The notes: a model not told the origin generated them from the letters alone. 53,584 nt of DNA from Deltaproteobacteria bacterium (GCA_019312665.1 JAFDCZ010000007.1:1-53584), one strand, 5' to 3'. Positions 8,805 to 17,674 are shown, numbered from the stretch's first letter. Program-made: numbers and translations.

Positions 8805-11414
8805 GTGCGCATACTCCTACTCCTCCTGGCCCTTCTCCTCCCGATCGAGGGACATGCCCAACTCGTCGCCGAGCAGATCACCGCGAGCCGCTACGACGCC
8901 CTGCAGGTCGGGGGGCCCGACGCCGTGGCGGGCATCGGCGACTGGGTGCTTGGCAATGGCAGCCTGTGTGCGGCCATATCCGATCCAGCCCACGAATCAT
9001 CGCTCAGCAATGAGGGCGGTGTGCTCATCGATCTGGGCCACTGCGGCCGAAACGACGACCAATGGACCACCCTTCAACCGCTGGTGAACCTCTCCCAGTC
9101 GGAGATCGTCACGATTTCCGAAGTGCGCGCAGAGCTGAGCGACACAGACGCGAAGATCATTACCGTCGGAAACCGGGATGGCATCGAGATCGAGAGCACC
9201 TACACCCTCGACGCCAACGAGCGCCACGCTCTCTCCATCACGACGCGCATCACGCGGCGAGAAGAGGGCGAACGTTTCTTCGCCTACGGTACGGCGGTCC
9301 TCCATCCGAGCGGTGCCTTGCGTGCATTCACGTCGAACCGCCACACGCCATCGCACTCGGTTGGCTTCGACCACCCGGGCGGGGACCCGGCGAGCGTTCT
9401 CTCCATGGTCTCCGCACTCGTTCCGTCGGACCTGATCGTGTGGGTCGGAAGCGGAAAGATGGGCCCGCCGATCAGCTACGGGCTCGATCTGATCGGTGCC
9501 GTTCGTCGCGACGCCGACGGCCGAGAGCGGCTGGCACCCGGCTTCTCCGTCACGGGCGAGAGCTTCACACTCAGCGGGGCCTTCTCCCAGCCCTTCTGGC
9601 TGGGTAGCGACGAAGACCCGGGCCTCCTCGAACTGGCGCAGACGTTGTTCATGAATCTCGAGATCGGCGATTCCCTGATCCTGAAGCGGAAGATCTGGGT
9701 AGGAAAACAGGCAGACGTCGCCTCGATCACCGATCAGCTCTGGGCGAACGAGCCGATATTGAGCGGCCGAGTCGGCCAACGCGAGGCGGTGATCCATGTC
9801 TCCTCGGAACAGGGCGCCCCGATCACCACGGTTCGCACGAACGAAACGGGCGAGTTCCAACTGCGCCTTCCCCAGGGCCGATACGCGTTGCAGGCCCGGG
9901 GCTTCGACGGCGCAGAAACGCGCCGCGTCGTAGAGCATCGCGGTCCAGAAGAGGTCGTGGATCTCGCGCTCGAACCCGCGACCCGGCTGCACCTTCCTCG
10001 AGGCCAGCCGATGCGGCTCGTCTTCCTGGGGGAGAACGGTACGCCAACTCCCCGCTTCGGTGCGGATCAGTTCGGCCTGAAAGTGGGTGGCACCCCGATC
10101 CCGGCAAGCCTCGAGACGAATGACGTCTCGCTTGCGGGTGTTCCCGGCGATCCGGCCCATGTGGTGTTGCGACCGGGGAACTACCGGGTGTTTGCCGTCC
10201 TGGGGCCCGAGCACGGCCTCACGGAAACCCGCATCGAACTCCGGGCCGGTGAAGACATGGATCTGGTCCTCGCTCCCCCTCCGCACTTGTTCGAAACCCC
10301 CGGTTGGGTTTCCGCCGATCTTCACGTGCATTCCGGCTGGAGCTTTGATTCCGCGTTGCCCCAGGAGGGGCAGCTGCGTGCCTTTGCGGCCGCAGCCGGT
10401 GAAATCCTGGTCGCTACCGAGCATGACAGGACCGTCGATCCACGTCCTGCCATCCAGGCCTTGGGACTCGCCGACCGTCTGCACGGGGTGACGGGTGTCG
10501 AAATAACGACGACCTTCCGAGGCGCCGACACACCCGCGACCAGCGGCCACGCCAACGCCTTCCCCGTGCGCGTGGAGCCGACCGCCTACCGGGGCGGCGC
10601 CCCCCTCGCCGAGGGGCGACGCTGGCGGGATGTGTGGGCAGAGCTGCGAGAAGAGGGAACGCCGCTGCTTCAGCTCAACCACCCGCGTTCGAACACCAAC
10701 CCAGATGACGACGAATCCTTCCTGAACCACCTCGGGGTCGGGGTCGGCTATGACCCTGGGCAGCCCCTCGGCACCGGCAATAATCGCGTGCTCAGCGAGC
10801 GCGGGGCTCACGGCCTGCGAGATCTGGATTTCGACGCCATCGAGCTCATGAACGGCAACAACCATCCCGGCTATCTGCGCGGGCGGGCCGACTGGTTCTC
10901 CTTCCTGCTCCAGGGCGAAAAGCGAACCGCGACGGCCAACAGCGATTCCCATCGGCTCGGCGTTCCGGTCGCTGTCCCGCGCAACTACGTCCGCCTGCCG
11001 GACGGGCCGATCGAGGACGACGTGTTCGCCGATGCCGTGCGAGCCGGAGCGTCATGGGGCACGACCGGTCCACTTCTCGACATTCATCTCGGTGCCGCCG
11101 GTCTAGGCGAGGTGCACCGCGGATCGGATGGGGAGCTGCGTGTGCGGATCGACACGGCCCCATGGGTCCCGGTCGCCGAGGCTCGGGTCTACGTAAATGG
11201 CGTGCTCGCCGAGCGTCGGCCCCTGGAGGGCCCGGCAGAGCTGCTCTTCCCGCTCCATTTCCCCTCTGACGCTTTCGTGACGATCGAGGTGGAGGGCAAG
11301 CCCAGCGGCGCCTATGCCGCCGTCCTGCCCGGTTTCATCCCCTTCGCGTTCACCAACCCGATCTACGTGGATGCCGATCGGGATGGGCGTTGGACAGCGC
11401 CGGGGCTGCCCTAG
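8805..11414 (+). CDS. Secreted CehA/McbA-type PHP-domain metallohydrolase
   Basis: The GTG at 8805 gives a clean signal peptide (MRILLLLLALLLP, then EGHAQ), so export is expected; the longer open frame upstream would bury it. Residues about 20-320 form a beta-rich domain. About 320-480 contains a carboxypeptidase-regulatory-like stretch (TVRTNETGEFQLRLPQGRYAL). The C-terminal half is a PHP domain with metal-ligand motifs DLHVHSGWSFDS, TEHDRT (usual form TDHN), LNHPR and ANSDSHRLG. CehA/McbA relatives include the enzyme linked to carbaryl hydrolysis, but most have unknown substrates. The total of 869 aa is long for the family. The 49-bp gap to the divergent CaiB-like gene must hold both start regions. 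Confidence 0.87.
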   Translation: MRILLLLLALLLPIEGHAQLVAEQITASRYDALQVGGPDAVAGIGDWVLGNGSLCAAISDPAHESSLSNEGGVLIDLGHCGRNDDQWTTLQPLVNLSQSEIVTISEVRAELSDTDAKIITVGNRDGIEIESTYTLDANERHALSITTRITRREEGERFFAYGTAVLHPSGALRAFTSNRHTPSHSVGFDHPGGDPASVLSMVSALVPSDLIVWVGSGKMGPPISYGLDLIGAVRRDADGRERLAPGFSVTGESFTLSGAFSQPFWLGSDEDPGLLELAQTLFMNLEIGDSLILKRKIWVGKQADVASITDQLWANEPILSGRVGQREAVIHVSSEQGAPITTVRTNETGEFQLRLPQGRYALQARGFDGAETRRVVEHRGPEEVVDLALEPATRLHLPRGQPMRLVFLGENGTPTPRFGADQFGLKVGGTPIPASLETNDVSLAGVPGDPAHVVLRPGNYRVFAVLGPEHGLTETRIELRAGEDMDLVLAPPPHLFETPGWVSADLHVHSGWSFDSALPQEGQLRAFAAAAGEILVATEHDRTVDPRPAIQALGLADRLHGVTGVEITTTFRGADTPATSGHANAFPVRVEPTAYRGGAPLAEGRRWRDVWAELREEGTPLLQLNHPRSNTNPDDDESFLNHLGVGVGYDPGQPLGTGNNRVLSERGAHGLRDLDFDAIELMNGNNHPGYLRGRADWFSFLLQGEKRTATANSDSHRLGVPVAVPRNYVRLPDGPIEDDVFADAVRAGASWGTTGPLLDIHLGAAGLGEVHRGSDGELRVRIDTAPWVPVAEARVYVNGVLAERRPLEGPAELLFPLHFPSDAFVTIEVEGKPSGAYAAVLPGFIPFAFTNPIYVDADRDGRWTAPGLP

Positions 11415-11443
11415 CGGCGGGGAGTGGGTAGGCTCCCCTTCCT

Positions 11444-12022
11444 ATGAGCGAAAAACAGGACGAATCGTCTTTCTCCAACCCGTTCTTCCGGATGGCGGAC
11501 CGCCTCTTCAAGGCCCGCACCCTGCTGCTTCACGGTGAGATCACCTCCCTGGTGGCACAGCAGGTGACCGCCCAACTGTTGGCACTGGCCGCGGAAAACG
11601 ACGACCCGATCACCATCTTCCTCCATTCCGAGGGTGGACACGTCGAGGCCGGCGATTCCATTCACGACATGATCCGCTTCGTGAAGCCACGCATCATCAT
11701 GTTGGGCACGGGCTGGGTCGCCAGCGCCGGCGCCCACATCTTTCTCTCGGTACCGAAAGAGGATCGGCTCTGTCTGCCGAACACCCGCTTCATGATCCAC
11801 CAGCCCTTGGGCGGTGTCGGCGGGCGAGCGAGCGACATCGGAATCGAGGCAGAGGAGATCGTGAAGGCCCGCGACCGACTGAACCAGACGATCGCCGACG
11901 CCACGGGCCAGCCGATCGAAAAAGTCGAGAAAGACACCGACCGCAACTACTGGATGTCCCCGGAAGAGGCCCAGGCCTACGGCATCGTGGGTCGGATCGT
12001 GGAGACCTCCGAGGACCTCTAG
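11444..12022 (+). CDS. clpP: ATP-dependent Clp protease proteolytic subunit (ClpP-type)
   Basis: ClpP forms the tetradecameric peptidase chamber that works with ClpX/ClpA unfoldases. The complete catalytic triad is visible: Ser94 in GWVASAGA, His119 in RFMIHQPLGG and Asp166 in KDTDRNYWMS. At 192 aa the length is normal for the mature protein, with no propeptide. No clpX, clpA or tig lies beside it, so it is probably a second, stand-alone copy in this genome (inference). It follows the PHP gene by 29 nt and precedes the split permease by 21 nt, so the genes may be co-transcribed. Confidence 0.93.
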   Translation: MSEKQDESSFSNPFFRMADRLFKARTLLLHGEITSLVAQQVTAQLLALAAENDDPITIFLHSEGGHVEAGDSIHDMIRFVKPRIIMLGTGWVASAGAHIFLSVPKEDRLCLPNTRFMIHQPLGGVGGRASDIGIEAEEIVKARDRLNQTIADATGQPIEKVEKDTDRNYWMSPEEAQAYGIVGRIVETSEDL

Positions 12023-12043
12023 CCGGTCCCCCGCTCCCTCTCG

Positions 12044-12706
12044 ATGCGTCCGGATTTTCCCTTCCGCCCGGCGGCGTTTCCGTTCTTCTACGGCTGGGTG
12101 ATCGTCGCCGCCGCGACGCTCGGAATCGTGGCGAGCATCCCGGGGCAGACGATGGGTGTCTCGGTCTTCACCGATCACCTGATCGAAGCCACCGGACTCT
12201 CGCGGCTCCAGATCAGCAACGCCTACCTGCTGGGCACGCTCATGAGCGGCCTGCTTCTGCCTCTCGGCGGCAGCCTCGTCGATCGCTTCGGCGTCCGCCG
12301 CACGGTGGTGGTGGCCTGCTCCGGGCTGGCGATCACCTTGACGTTTCTCGCCTTCGCGGATCGGCTCGCCGTAGATCTGGCGACAGCCGTGCCTTTCATT
12401 CCTGTCGCGGGTGCCTCCTTCGCACTCCTCGCGTTGGGGTTCACGGGGATTCGATTCAGTGGCCAGGGCATGCTCACCCTGGTGAGCCGAACCATGATGG
12501 CCCGCTGGTTCGAACGACGGCGCGGCCTGGTCTCCGCCATCTCGGGCCCCTTTGTGAATTTCTCCTTCGCGGGAGCACCACTTCTACTCGCGTTGTGGAT
12601 CGGCCGAGCGGGCTGGCGAGGCGCCTGGCTCGAGATGGCGATCACGGTCGGCGTCGGAATGAGTGCGATGGGCTGGCTCCTGTTCCGGGAGAGCCCAGAA
12701 GAATGA
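12044..12706 (+). CDS. MFS permease, N-terminal half (TM1-6)
   Basis: This 220-residue product has six hydrophobic segments and the MFS motif-A loop GGSLVDRFGVRRTVV between TM2 and TM3, so it is the N-terminal half of a 12-TM major facilitator. It ends ESPEE followed by TGA at 12704-12706. The next gene continues in the same frame with the C-terminal half. The stop falls in the central cytoplasmic loop, where an interruption least damages the fold. It may be a pseudogene, a sequencing error, a read-through site or a true two-subunit permease. The start is the ATG at 12044. Confidence 0.8.
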   Translation: MRPDFPFRPAAFPFFYGWVIVAAATLGIVASIPGQTMGVSVFTDHLIEATGLSRLQISNAYLLGTLMSGLLLPLGGSLVDRFGVRRTVVVACSGLAITLTFLAFADRLAVDLATAVPFIPVAGASFALLALGFTGIRFSGQGMLTLVSRTMMARWFERRRGLVSAISGPFVNFSFAGAPLLLALWIGRAGWRGAWLEMAITVGVGMSAMGWLLFRESPEE

Positions 12707-12715
12707 GGCTTGGCC

Positions 12716-13372
12716 ATGGATGGGGACGAGCAGGCGGCGCAGGAGGACTCCGCGGCCACGACCCAGCAGAGCGGGAACCCGGGCTTTACCCGCGCCGAAG
12801 CCCTTCGGACCGGCGCCTTCTGGTTGGTCACGTCCGGCATCGGGATCCAGGCCATGGTTGGGACGGGTATCACATTCCACATCGTCGACCTGGGTTCAGA
12901 AATGGGGCTCAACGCGGCGCAATCCGTGGCGATCTTCCTGCCCATCGCGCTCGTCGCGACGCCGGTCGGCTTTTTCGCGGGCATGGCAGCCGATCGTTTC
13001 CCGATTCGCCACCTGATCATGACGATGATGGTCGGGCAGGTGTTGATGTTCGCCGGAATTGCGAACATGGGAGACCCTTGGCTGCGTTTCGTTGCCATTG
13101 CGGGCTGGGGTCTCGCCAGCGGTTTCTACGGTCCGCTCACGGTCGCCGCCTTGCCGAGTTTCTTTGGGAGAACCCATCTGGGCTCGATCCAGGGCGCCAT
13201 GATGAGTTGCCTGGTCATCTCCAGTGCCCTTGGCCCTTCGGCCCTGGCCCTCCTACACGGTTCGTTCGGATCCTACGTGCCAGGCCTCTACTTGATGATC
13301 GCGTTGCCCATCGGCGTCTTGCTCGTCGCACCGTTCACGAGAGATCCGGTCCACCCGACGGAGGCCCGCTGA
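12716..13372 (+). CDS. MFS permease, C-terminal half (TM7-12)
   Basis: The frame is the same as the preceding half-gene and is separated from it only by one TGA. The ATG at 12716 (in-frame TTG at 12710 also possible) has GAGG at 12705-12708, 7 nt upstream, overlapping the upstream stop, so independent reinitiation is plausible. The product has an acidic N-terminal linker, six hydrophobic segments and the second motif-A-like loop GMAADRFPIRHLIM. Together the halves make about 440 residues, the normal MFS length; the nearest recognisable type is the oxalate/formate-antiporter-like or monocarboxylate-like group. Substrate unknown. It converges with the spermidine-synthase-like gene, 17 nt away. 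Confidence 0.8.
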   Translation: MDGDEQAAQEDSAATTQQSGNPGFTRAEALRTGAFWLVTSGIGIQAMVGTGITFHIVDLGSEMGLNAAQSVAIFLPIALVATPVGFFAGMAADRFPIRHLIMTMMVGQVLMFAGIANMGDPWLRFVAIAGWGLASGFYGPLTVAALPSFFGRTHLGSIQGAMMSCLVISSALGPSALALLHGSFGSYVPGLYLMIALPIGVLLVAPFTRDPVHPTEAR

Positions 13373-13389
13373 ACGAGCGAGCTTCCGGT

Positions 13390-14094
13390 TCACGACGTCG
13401 GCTTCTTCGCGAAGTAGAGCCAATTCGTCTCGTCGTCTTGAATCACTTCGTTGTGGAACGTCAACGGCTCGGCCCACACTTCTGGAAACACGTTGCGTAG
13501 CCCCGCCTCGAAACGTGGGCTCTCCGCATAGGACCAGAAGCCGAAGATGCCACCGGGCGCCAGATGCAATGCCATCTTTCGAAGGCCCGCTTCTTCGTAG
13601 AAGCTTTCACTCGTCTCTCCGAGGCGCTCTTCGGGGGAGTGGTCGACATCGATGAGCAGCAGGTCGAACTCAGCCGAGGCTTCTCCGCTCAGGCGACCGA
13701 ACACATCTCCGTTCACCACCTCGAGCCTGGGATCCCCGCGCAGATCCTTCGCAAGAGGCAACAAGCCTCGCTCGAGCCAACCGATGACGGGCGCGAGAAG
13801 TTCGACGACCTCGAGTCTCCCCACCCGACTCGAGCGCAGTACTTCCCGAGCGGTGTACCCCAGGCCCAACCCGCCGACGAGGACGCGAAGCCCCTCCCCG
13901 GCGCAAAGCTCCAGTCCCCGTTCTGCAAGCTTTCGCTCCGACCAGGTGCTGTGACTGCTCATCAGGAACTGATGGTCGAGCGTGATCTCGGTTACCCGCC
14001 TGGTGGGGTCGCCCTCCATCCCGCGTTGCTGCAGACAGATCCCGCCGATGGGAGTCTGCTCGTAGGCCAATACGTCGAGGTCCTGGATGTCCAT
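13390..14094 (-). CDS. Spermidine-synthase-like SAM-fold protein
   Basis: The Rossmann methyltransferase-like core is shown by LRVLVGGLGLGYTAREVL (glycine loop), VEVVELLAPV (acidic residue after beta 2) and FDLLLIDVDHSPE. The N-terminal beta region (LDVLAYEQTPIGGICL, TEITLDHQFLMSSHST) matches the short bacterial spermidine-synthase-like proteins. True aminopropyltransferases need specific putrescine and dcSAM residues that I cannot confirm, so the activity is left open. The ATG at 14094 matches the family N-terminus; a GTG at 14124 is an alternative. It follows the KARI-like gene closely on the same strand. Confidence 0.8.
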   Translation of the reverse strand: MDIQDLDVLAYEQTPIGGICLQQRGMEGDPTRRVTEITLDHQFLMSSHSTWSERKLAERGLELCAGEGLRVLVGGLGLGYTAREVLRSSRVGRLEVVELLAPVIGWLERGLLPLAKDLRGDPRLEVVNGDVFGRLSGEASAEFDLLLIDVDHSPEERLGETSESFYEEAGLRKMALHLAPGGIFGFWSYAESPRFEAGLRNVFPEVWAEPLTFHNEVIQDDETNWLYFAKKPTS

Positions 14095-14137
14095 GGGACG
14101 AGGAGGATCCCAGGCTGGCGCCACGATCGCAACCAGC

Positions 14138-15109
14138 TCAGTCCTCGATGTCGGGGCCCAGGCGCCGCCGGAGATCGTCCTCCATGGCTCGGATGGCCGG
14201 GCCTGCGTGGGCTTCCTTCAACTGCTCGAGGTGCTGATAATTCGAACGCTGCTCCGCATCCCAGGTATCGGCGAAGCGGCCGGAACGGATCTCCTCGACG
14301 ATCTCCTGCATGCGCGGAATGAAATCCAGCGAATCGAAGCTTCCACGCCGTGCGAGTTGCCCGTACTGACTGGTTGGCGAATGGTGTTCCAGCTGCTTCG
14401 AGAAGCCCTCCTCTCGAAGCAGCCGATAGGTCCTCTCCACCTCGCCCGAGAGGAAGAGTTCCGTCAGCACGGCCTCCAGGGGAATCCCCTGCTCGAGCAT
14501 CACGCGCACGAACGAAGCGTTCACATGAGTCAGCGCCGGAGACAGAACCTGCTCGACGGCCAGGTCGAGTACGGCCTCTTGCATGGGTGAGAGTTCGATG
14601 GCGCCTTGCCGCAGCCCACCGATCGCCTTGGCGATGGCGAGAGTCCGCTGCAGTGCCCTTCCGGTGGCGTCGCGTTCGACACTCAACGCGGTGATGAATC
14701 CTTCCTTCTCGACATAACATCTCCGCACTTCAGGACCGAGCATCCGAGGCGCCACCATGCCCAGATCACCCGGCGGCTTGAAACGATCGAAGGCCAGGCA
14801 ATATCCACTGGCGAAGATCGTGAGCTGACTCTCATTGCGTTCGAGCGGCAGGGACGGAATGACATCGTCCGGAACCAACACGCAGACGACGTCTGCGTCA
14901 CTCGCCACTCGTACTTCGGAGACGCTGAAGCCGTCCTCCTCGGCACGCTCCCTGGATTCGTCCGCGCGCGCACATACCCGGACACCGAGGCCTGAGTCGC
15001 GAAGATTCAGCGCCCAGGAGCGCCCCTGATTGCCATAGCCGACGAGCGCGATGCTCTGACCGGACAGATCCGCGAGGTCTGCATCGCGGTCGTAGTAGAT
15101 CTTCGCCAT
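14138..15109 (-). CDS. Ketol-acid reductoisomerase-like protein lacking key catalytic residues
   Basis: The 323-residue protein has the IlvC layout. It starts MAKIYYDRDADLADL and has an NADPH loop VGYGNQGRSWALNL (G24, G26, G29). The C-terminal helical domain keeps D182 and E186 in LDLAVEQ at the positions of IlvC's Mg ligands. The conserved SHG-type histidine is replaced (ASG, Ser101), the second histidine of that block is absent (CLAF), the APK lysine is Arg (APRM, R122) and the expected ETETDLFGEQ block is degenerate. It is thus unlikely to make branched-chain amino acids and may be a repurposed oxidoreductase. A long upstream open frame has no homology, so the ATG at 15109 is the start. 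No ilv genes are nearby. Confidence 0.85.
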   Translation of the reverse strand: MAKIYYDRDADLADLSGQSIALVGYGNQGRSWALNLRDSGLGVRVCARADESRERAEEDGFSVSEVRVASDADVVCVLVPDDVIPSLPLERNESQLTIFASGYCLAFDRFKPPGDLGMVAPRMLGPEVRRCYVEKEGFITALSVERDATGRALQRTLAIAKAIGGLRQGAIELSPMQEAVLDLAVEQVLSPALTHVNASFVRVMLEQGIPLEAVLTELFLSGEVERTYRLLREEGFSKQLEHHSPTSQYGQLARRGSFDSLDFIPRMQEIVEEIRSGRFADTWDAEQRSNYQHLEQLKEAHAGPAIRAMEDDLRRRLGPDIED

Positions 15110-15195
15110 GTCCGGCTTCGCCCTCCGGGTTGTCGTGAACCGAAGTCTATCCTGCTTGGAAAGGCCAAGGAGGAGAGAAGGCGTCGTGCCGGGCG

Positions 15196-16167
15196 CTAGT
15201 ACGGATGCCGCTCGCCTTCCGGCTGGGTGCGCCAGCGGCGGTGGATCCAGATCCATTGCTCCGGCGCCGTGCGGATGGCGTCTTCGATCGGGCGGGTCAT
15301 GCGGGCTGCGTTCTCGAGCAACGCGGCGGCTTTGTCGTCGCCTTCGGGGACGAGTTCGATGGGCGGGCTGAAACGCGCCACGTGGTGGATGCCATCCGGC
15401 TGGCGATACAGGAAGACCGGAATCACCGGGGACCCCGTGCGCATGGCAATCCTGGGGGGGCCATCGCGGGTGCACGCCAGACGACCGAAAAAGGGAACGA
15501 AGACACCTTCGCGTCGACTGCAGTTCTGGTCGTAGGGCATGGCGATGACGCGACCGTTCTTGAGGCCCGTGAGTGCGGCGCGGGCCGCATTGCCGCGTGC
15601 CAGCAGTTCGGCACCACTGTCGCCACGCATCTGGCCTAACAACGCATTCAAGATCGGATTCTCTCGTGGACGATGGACGAGTGCGGCGGGCACATCGCGG
15701 GCAACCATCGCGGCAGCAAGAATCTCCCAGGCTCCGAAGTGCGCCGTCAGGACGACGACTCCACCGGTTGGAGACGCCTTGCGAGCGGCTTCCAGGTGCT
15801 CGAAGCCTTCGACGCTGACGCGCTCTCGCAACGCCTCCGGGCTCAACGAGCCGACGCGGGCGAACTCGGCCAGGCCGCGACCCAGGTTGGCGAAGGATCG
15901 GACCATCACATCGCGGCGCTTCTCATCGCTCCACTCGGGAAAGGCGATTCGAAGGTTCACCATGGCGCCCGCAGTGCGGGGGCCTCGAAGACGGGCGTAG
16001 GTGGCGCCGAATGCAGCGGCCATCCCCAGCGCAGCCCGATCCGGAACCAGGCGAAGCAGCGCCAGGATGGCATGCACCAGCCCCCCAGCGAGGCGATCAG
16101 TGAGGCTCAGGCGTGCACCTTGGCCATCGGGGCTGGAGGGCGGAGCGGCGGCCTCCGCTGGGCTCAC
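15196..16167 (-). CDS. LpxL/HtrB-family lysophospholipid acyltransferase
   Basis: Family members add secondary acyl chains to Kdo2-lipid A or other lipids at the inner membrane. The motif HFGAWE is the catalytic HX4(D/E), and AMPYDQNCSRREGVFVPFFG followed by the C-terminal EQWIWIHRRW are typical. The GTG at 16167 overlaps the stop of the upstream ferritin-like gene (GTGA) and gives 323 aa, close to the usual 300-320. The longer open frame overlaps that gene and is not homologous. Whether the acceptor is lipid A or another lipid cannot be told; the presence of an outer membrane is supported by Pal elsewhere in the window. Confidence 0.88.
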   Translation of the reverse strand: MSPAEAAAPPSSPDGQGARLSLTDRLAGGLVHAILALLRLVPDRAALGMAAAFGATYARLRGPRTAGAMVNLRIAFPEWSDEKRRDVMVRSFANLGRGLAEFARVGSLSPEALRERVSVEGFEHLEAARKASPTGGVVVLTAHFGAWEILAAAMVARDVPAALVHRPRENPILNALLGQMRGDSGAELLARGNAARAALTGLKNGRVIAMPYDQNCSRREGVFVPFFGRLACTRDGPPRIAMRTGSPVIPVFLYRQPDGIHHVARFSPPIELVPEGDDKAAALLENAARMTRPIEDAIRTAPEQWIWIHRRWRTQPEGERHPY

Positions 16168-16745
16168 AGCGCCTCCAGCCAGCGGCGCTCGATGTCCTTG
16201 ATCTCTGCCCACACCTCCCGATCGATGGCGCGGAAGCGGTCGATGGCCTCGTCGTAGCGCTCCGGAGTGCCCTCGGCCTCGGCGATCTCGCGGGCCTTCT
16301 GCCTCACCCAATCGATATGCCAACCCTCATCCTTGGTCACCGATCGCAGCACCTCGAGCGTACGCTCCGGAACACCTTCGAGCTTCAGATGTTCCTGGTA
16401 GCGTTTGAGTGCTCGCTGCTCGACGACCACCGTGAGTGCCAGGAGATCGATGGGCTTCCGGGGAAGACCCGCACGTTTGCCGATCCGCACCTGGTAGCCG
16501 TCGGTGATCGGCACCGGCGCCTTGCCGAGTTCCTTGATCCGTTCGGTCCACAACCAGGCGTGGCGGGTCTCATCGGAGAGATGCTCCGACAGGAACATCT
16601 GGGATTCGTCATCCTTCAGGATGCGTAGAAGCCGGTAGACCAGATTGGAGCCGCGGAGCTCCGCATCCCGGTAGTAGGAATAGACCCGGACTTCCATCTC
16701 GAGGCTGCTTGTAGGGGCCAACGGAGTTTCACTTGCAGCGGCCAT
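16164..16745 (-). CDS. Diiron ferritin-like domain protein
   Basis: The 193-residue helical protein carries paired diiron ligand motifs: DDESQMFLSEH, SDETRHAW (ExxH), VVVEQRALKRYQEH and KDEGWHIDW (second ExxH). This is the four-helix-bundle pattern of ferritin-like oxidases and hydroxylases such as MiaE or AurF-like enzymes. The sequence does not show the substrate; a tRNA-modifying role is only one possibility. The downstream acyltransferase overlaps by 4 nt, so the two are co-translated, which may hint at lipid modification (inference). About 120 nt separate it from the GNAT gene and hold no recognisable gene. Confidence 0.75.
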   Translation of the reverse strand: MAAASETPLAPTSSLEMEVRVYSYYRDAELRGSNLVYRLLRILKDDESQMFLSEHLSDETRHAWLWTERIKELGKAPVPITDGYQVRIGKRAGLPRKPIDLLALTVVVEQRALKRYQEHLKLEGVPERTLEVLRSVTKDEGWHIDWVRQKAREIAEAEGTPERYDEAIDRFRAIDREVWAEIKDIERRWLEAL

Positions 16746-16868
16746 GGCTCGTTACCTGCCTCATGGGGTTGGGCCGGAGGCTCCTCGATCGTGGAAGGAA
16801 AGCCGGCTGAGGGGACGATAGCCCGCTCGCTGGAGGCAGTCGAAGCGGGGCGAGAGAGTTTCCCCTCG

Positions 16869-17309
16869 CTAGAACTCGCGCTCCATCACGACGTGGGGGC
16901 CGATCCCGGGTAGATCGAATTCGGAGCCGATTCGGTGGAAGCCGTGTCGATCGTAGAATCCGGCCGCGGAGAGCCGGGCGTTGCACCAGACCTGCTCCCC
17001 GTCGGCTGCCGACATCTTCTCGATCGCTTCTGCCAGGAGCCGAGCCCCGATTCCGTTCCCCTGGGCGTCCAATGCGATGGCCATTCCGCGCAATCGGTAC
17101 GAGCCCCGGGCCGAGCCTCCCTCCTCTCGCTCCTCCAGGGAGAGCGTGATCGTGCCGACCAGACGATCGCCTCGGTAGGCCGCCAGATGAAAGCTGCCTG
17201 GCGCGTCGTCGCCCGGGTAGATCAGCTCCTCCGCTGGCTGATTCGGCCGCAGTACTTGTTGGCGCAGGGGACGAATCCGCTCGGCCGCGACCGACCGGAT
17301 CTCGATCAT
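16869..17309 (-). CDS. GNAT-family N-acetyltransferase
   Basis: A GNAT acetyltransferase of 146 aa moves the acetyl group of acetyl-CoA to an amine. The CoA-binding motif A is clear as ALDAQGNGIGARLLAEA (Q/RxxGxG/A type) near residues 80-96, after the strand LRGMAIAL. A FYDRHGFHRIG segment is the usual motif B. The ATG at 17309 overlaps the stop of folB (ATGA), so it is translationally coupled to it. The substrate cannot be inferred from sequence. Confidence 0.85.
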   Translation of the reverse strand: MIEIRSVAAERIRPLRQQVLRPNQPAEELIYPGDDAPGSFHLAAYRGDRLVGTITLSLEEREEGGSARGSYRLRGMAIALDAQGNGIGARLLAEAIEKMSAADGEQVWCNARLSAAGFYDRHGFHRIGSEFDLPGIGPHVVMEREF

Positions 17310-17674
17310 TCCCGTTCGCGGCGAATGCGGATGCCCGCGTGCTCGAGCACAGCAGCGATCGGCGAGGGTTTGCGCACGGTGACGGTCACGGCGTCCACGC
17401 CGAATTTGTCGAGCACGGCGTCGGCAATCCGTTGCCCCAGCGCCTCGACCAGCTTGTGCTCCTGGTTCGAGGCCACATCCGCAGCGATCTCGAAGATGCG
17501 CTTGTAATGGATCGTCTGTTGAATCCGATCGCTGCGGCCAGCGGCGCGGAGATCCGTCTCGATCTCGAGATCCAGGCGAACCGGCCGGCGCATCTTGCGC
17601 TCGGCGGCGGTCACGCCCAGGGCAGCGGGCACCTGGATGCCCTCCAGCAGAATCGTATCGGGGTGATCACTCAT
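17306..17674 (-). CDS. folB: Dihydroneopterin aldolase
   Basis: FolB converts 7,8-dihydroneopterin to 6-hydroxymethyl-dihydropterin in folate synthesis. The 122-residue product has the usual small T-fold features: ILLEGIQVPAALGVTAAER (typical start), TIHYKRIFEIAADV (substrate-binding Tyr region), HKLVEALGQRIADAVL with the pterin-binding glutamate, and VTVRKPSPIAAVLEHAGI with the conserved lysine near the C-terminus. The ATG at 17674 has GGAGG 6 nt upstream; the longer open frame crosses into the divergent gene. It precedes a GNAT gene with a 4-nt overlap. No other fol genes are in view. Confidence 0.9.
   Translation of the reverse strand: MSDHPDTILLEGIQVPAALGVTAAERKMRRPVRLDLEIETDLRAAGRSDRIQQTIHYKRIFEIAADVASNQEHKLVEALGQRIADAVLDKFGVDAVTVTVRKPSPIAAVLEHAGIRIRRERE

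Noticed and set aside
8997-10952. 651-aa open frame antisense to the PHP metallohydrolase
   Set aside because: It is a GC-bias shadow: no recognisable domain, while the plus strand has a signal peptide and metal motifs over the same bases.
16746-16868. Possible terminator between the GNAT and ferritin-like genes
   Set aside because: GC-rich complementary blocks occur near 16849-16868, but pairing is imperfect and no T-run follows.
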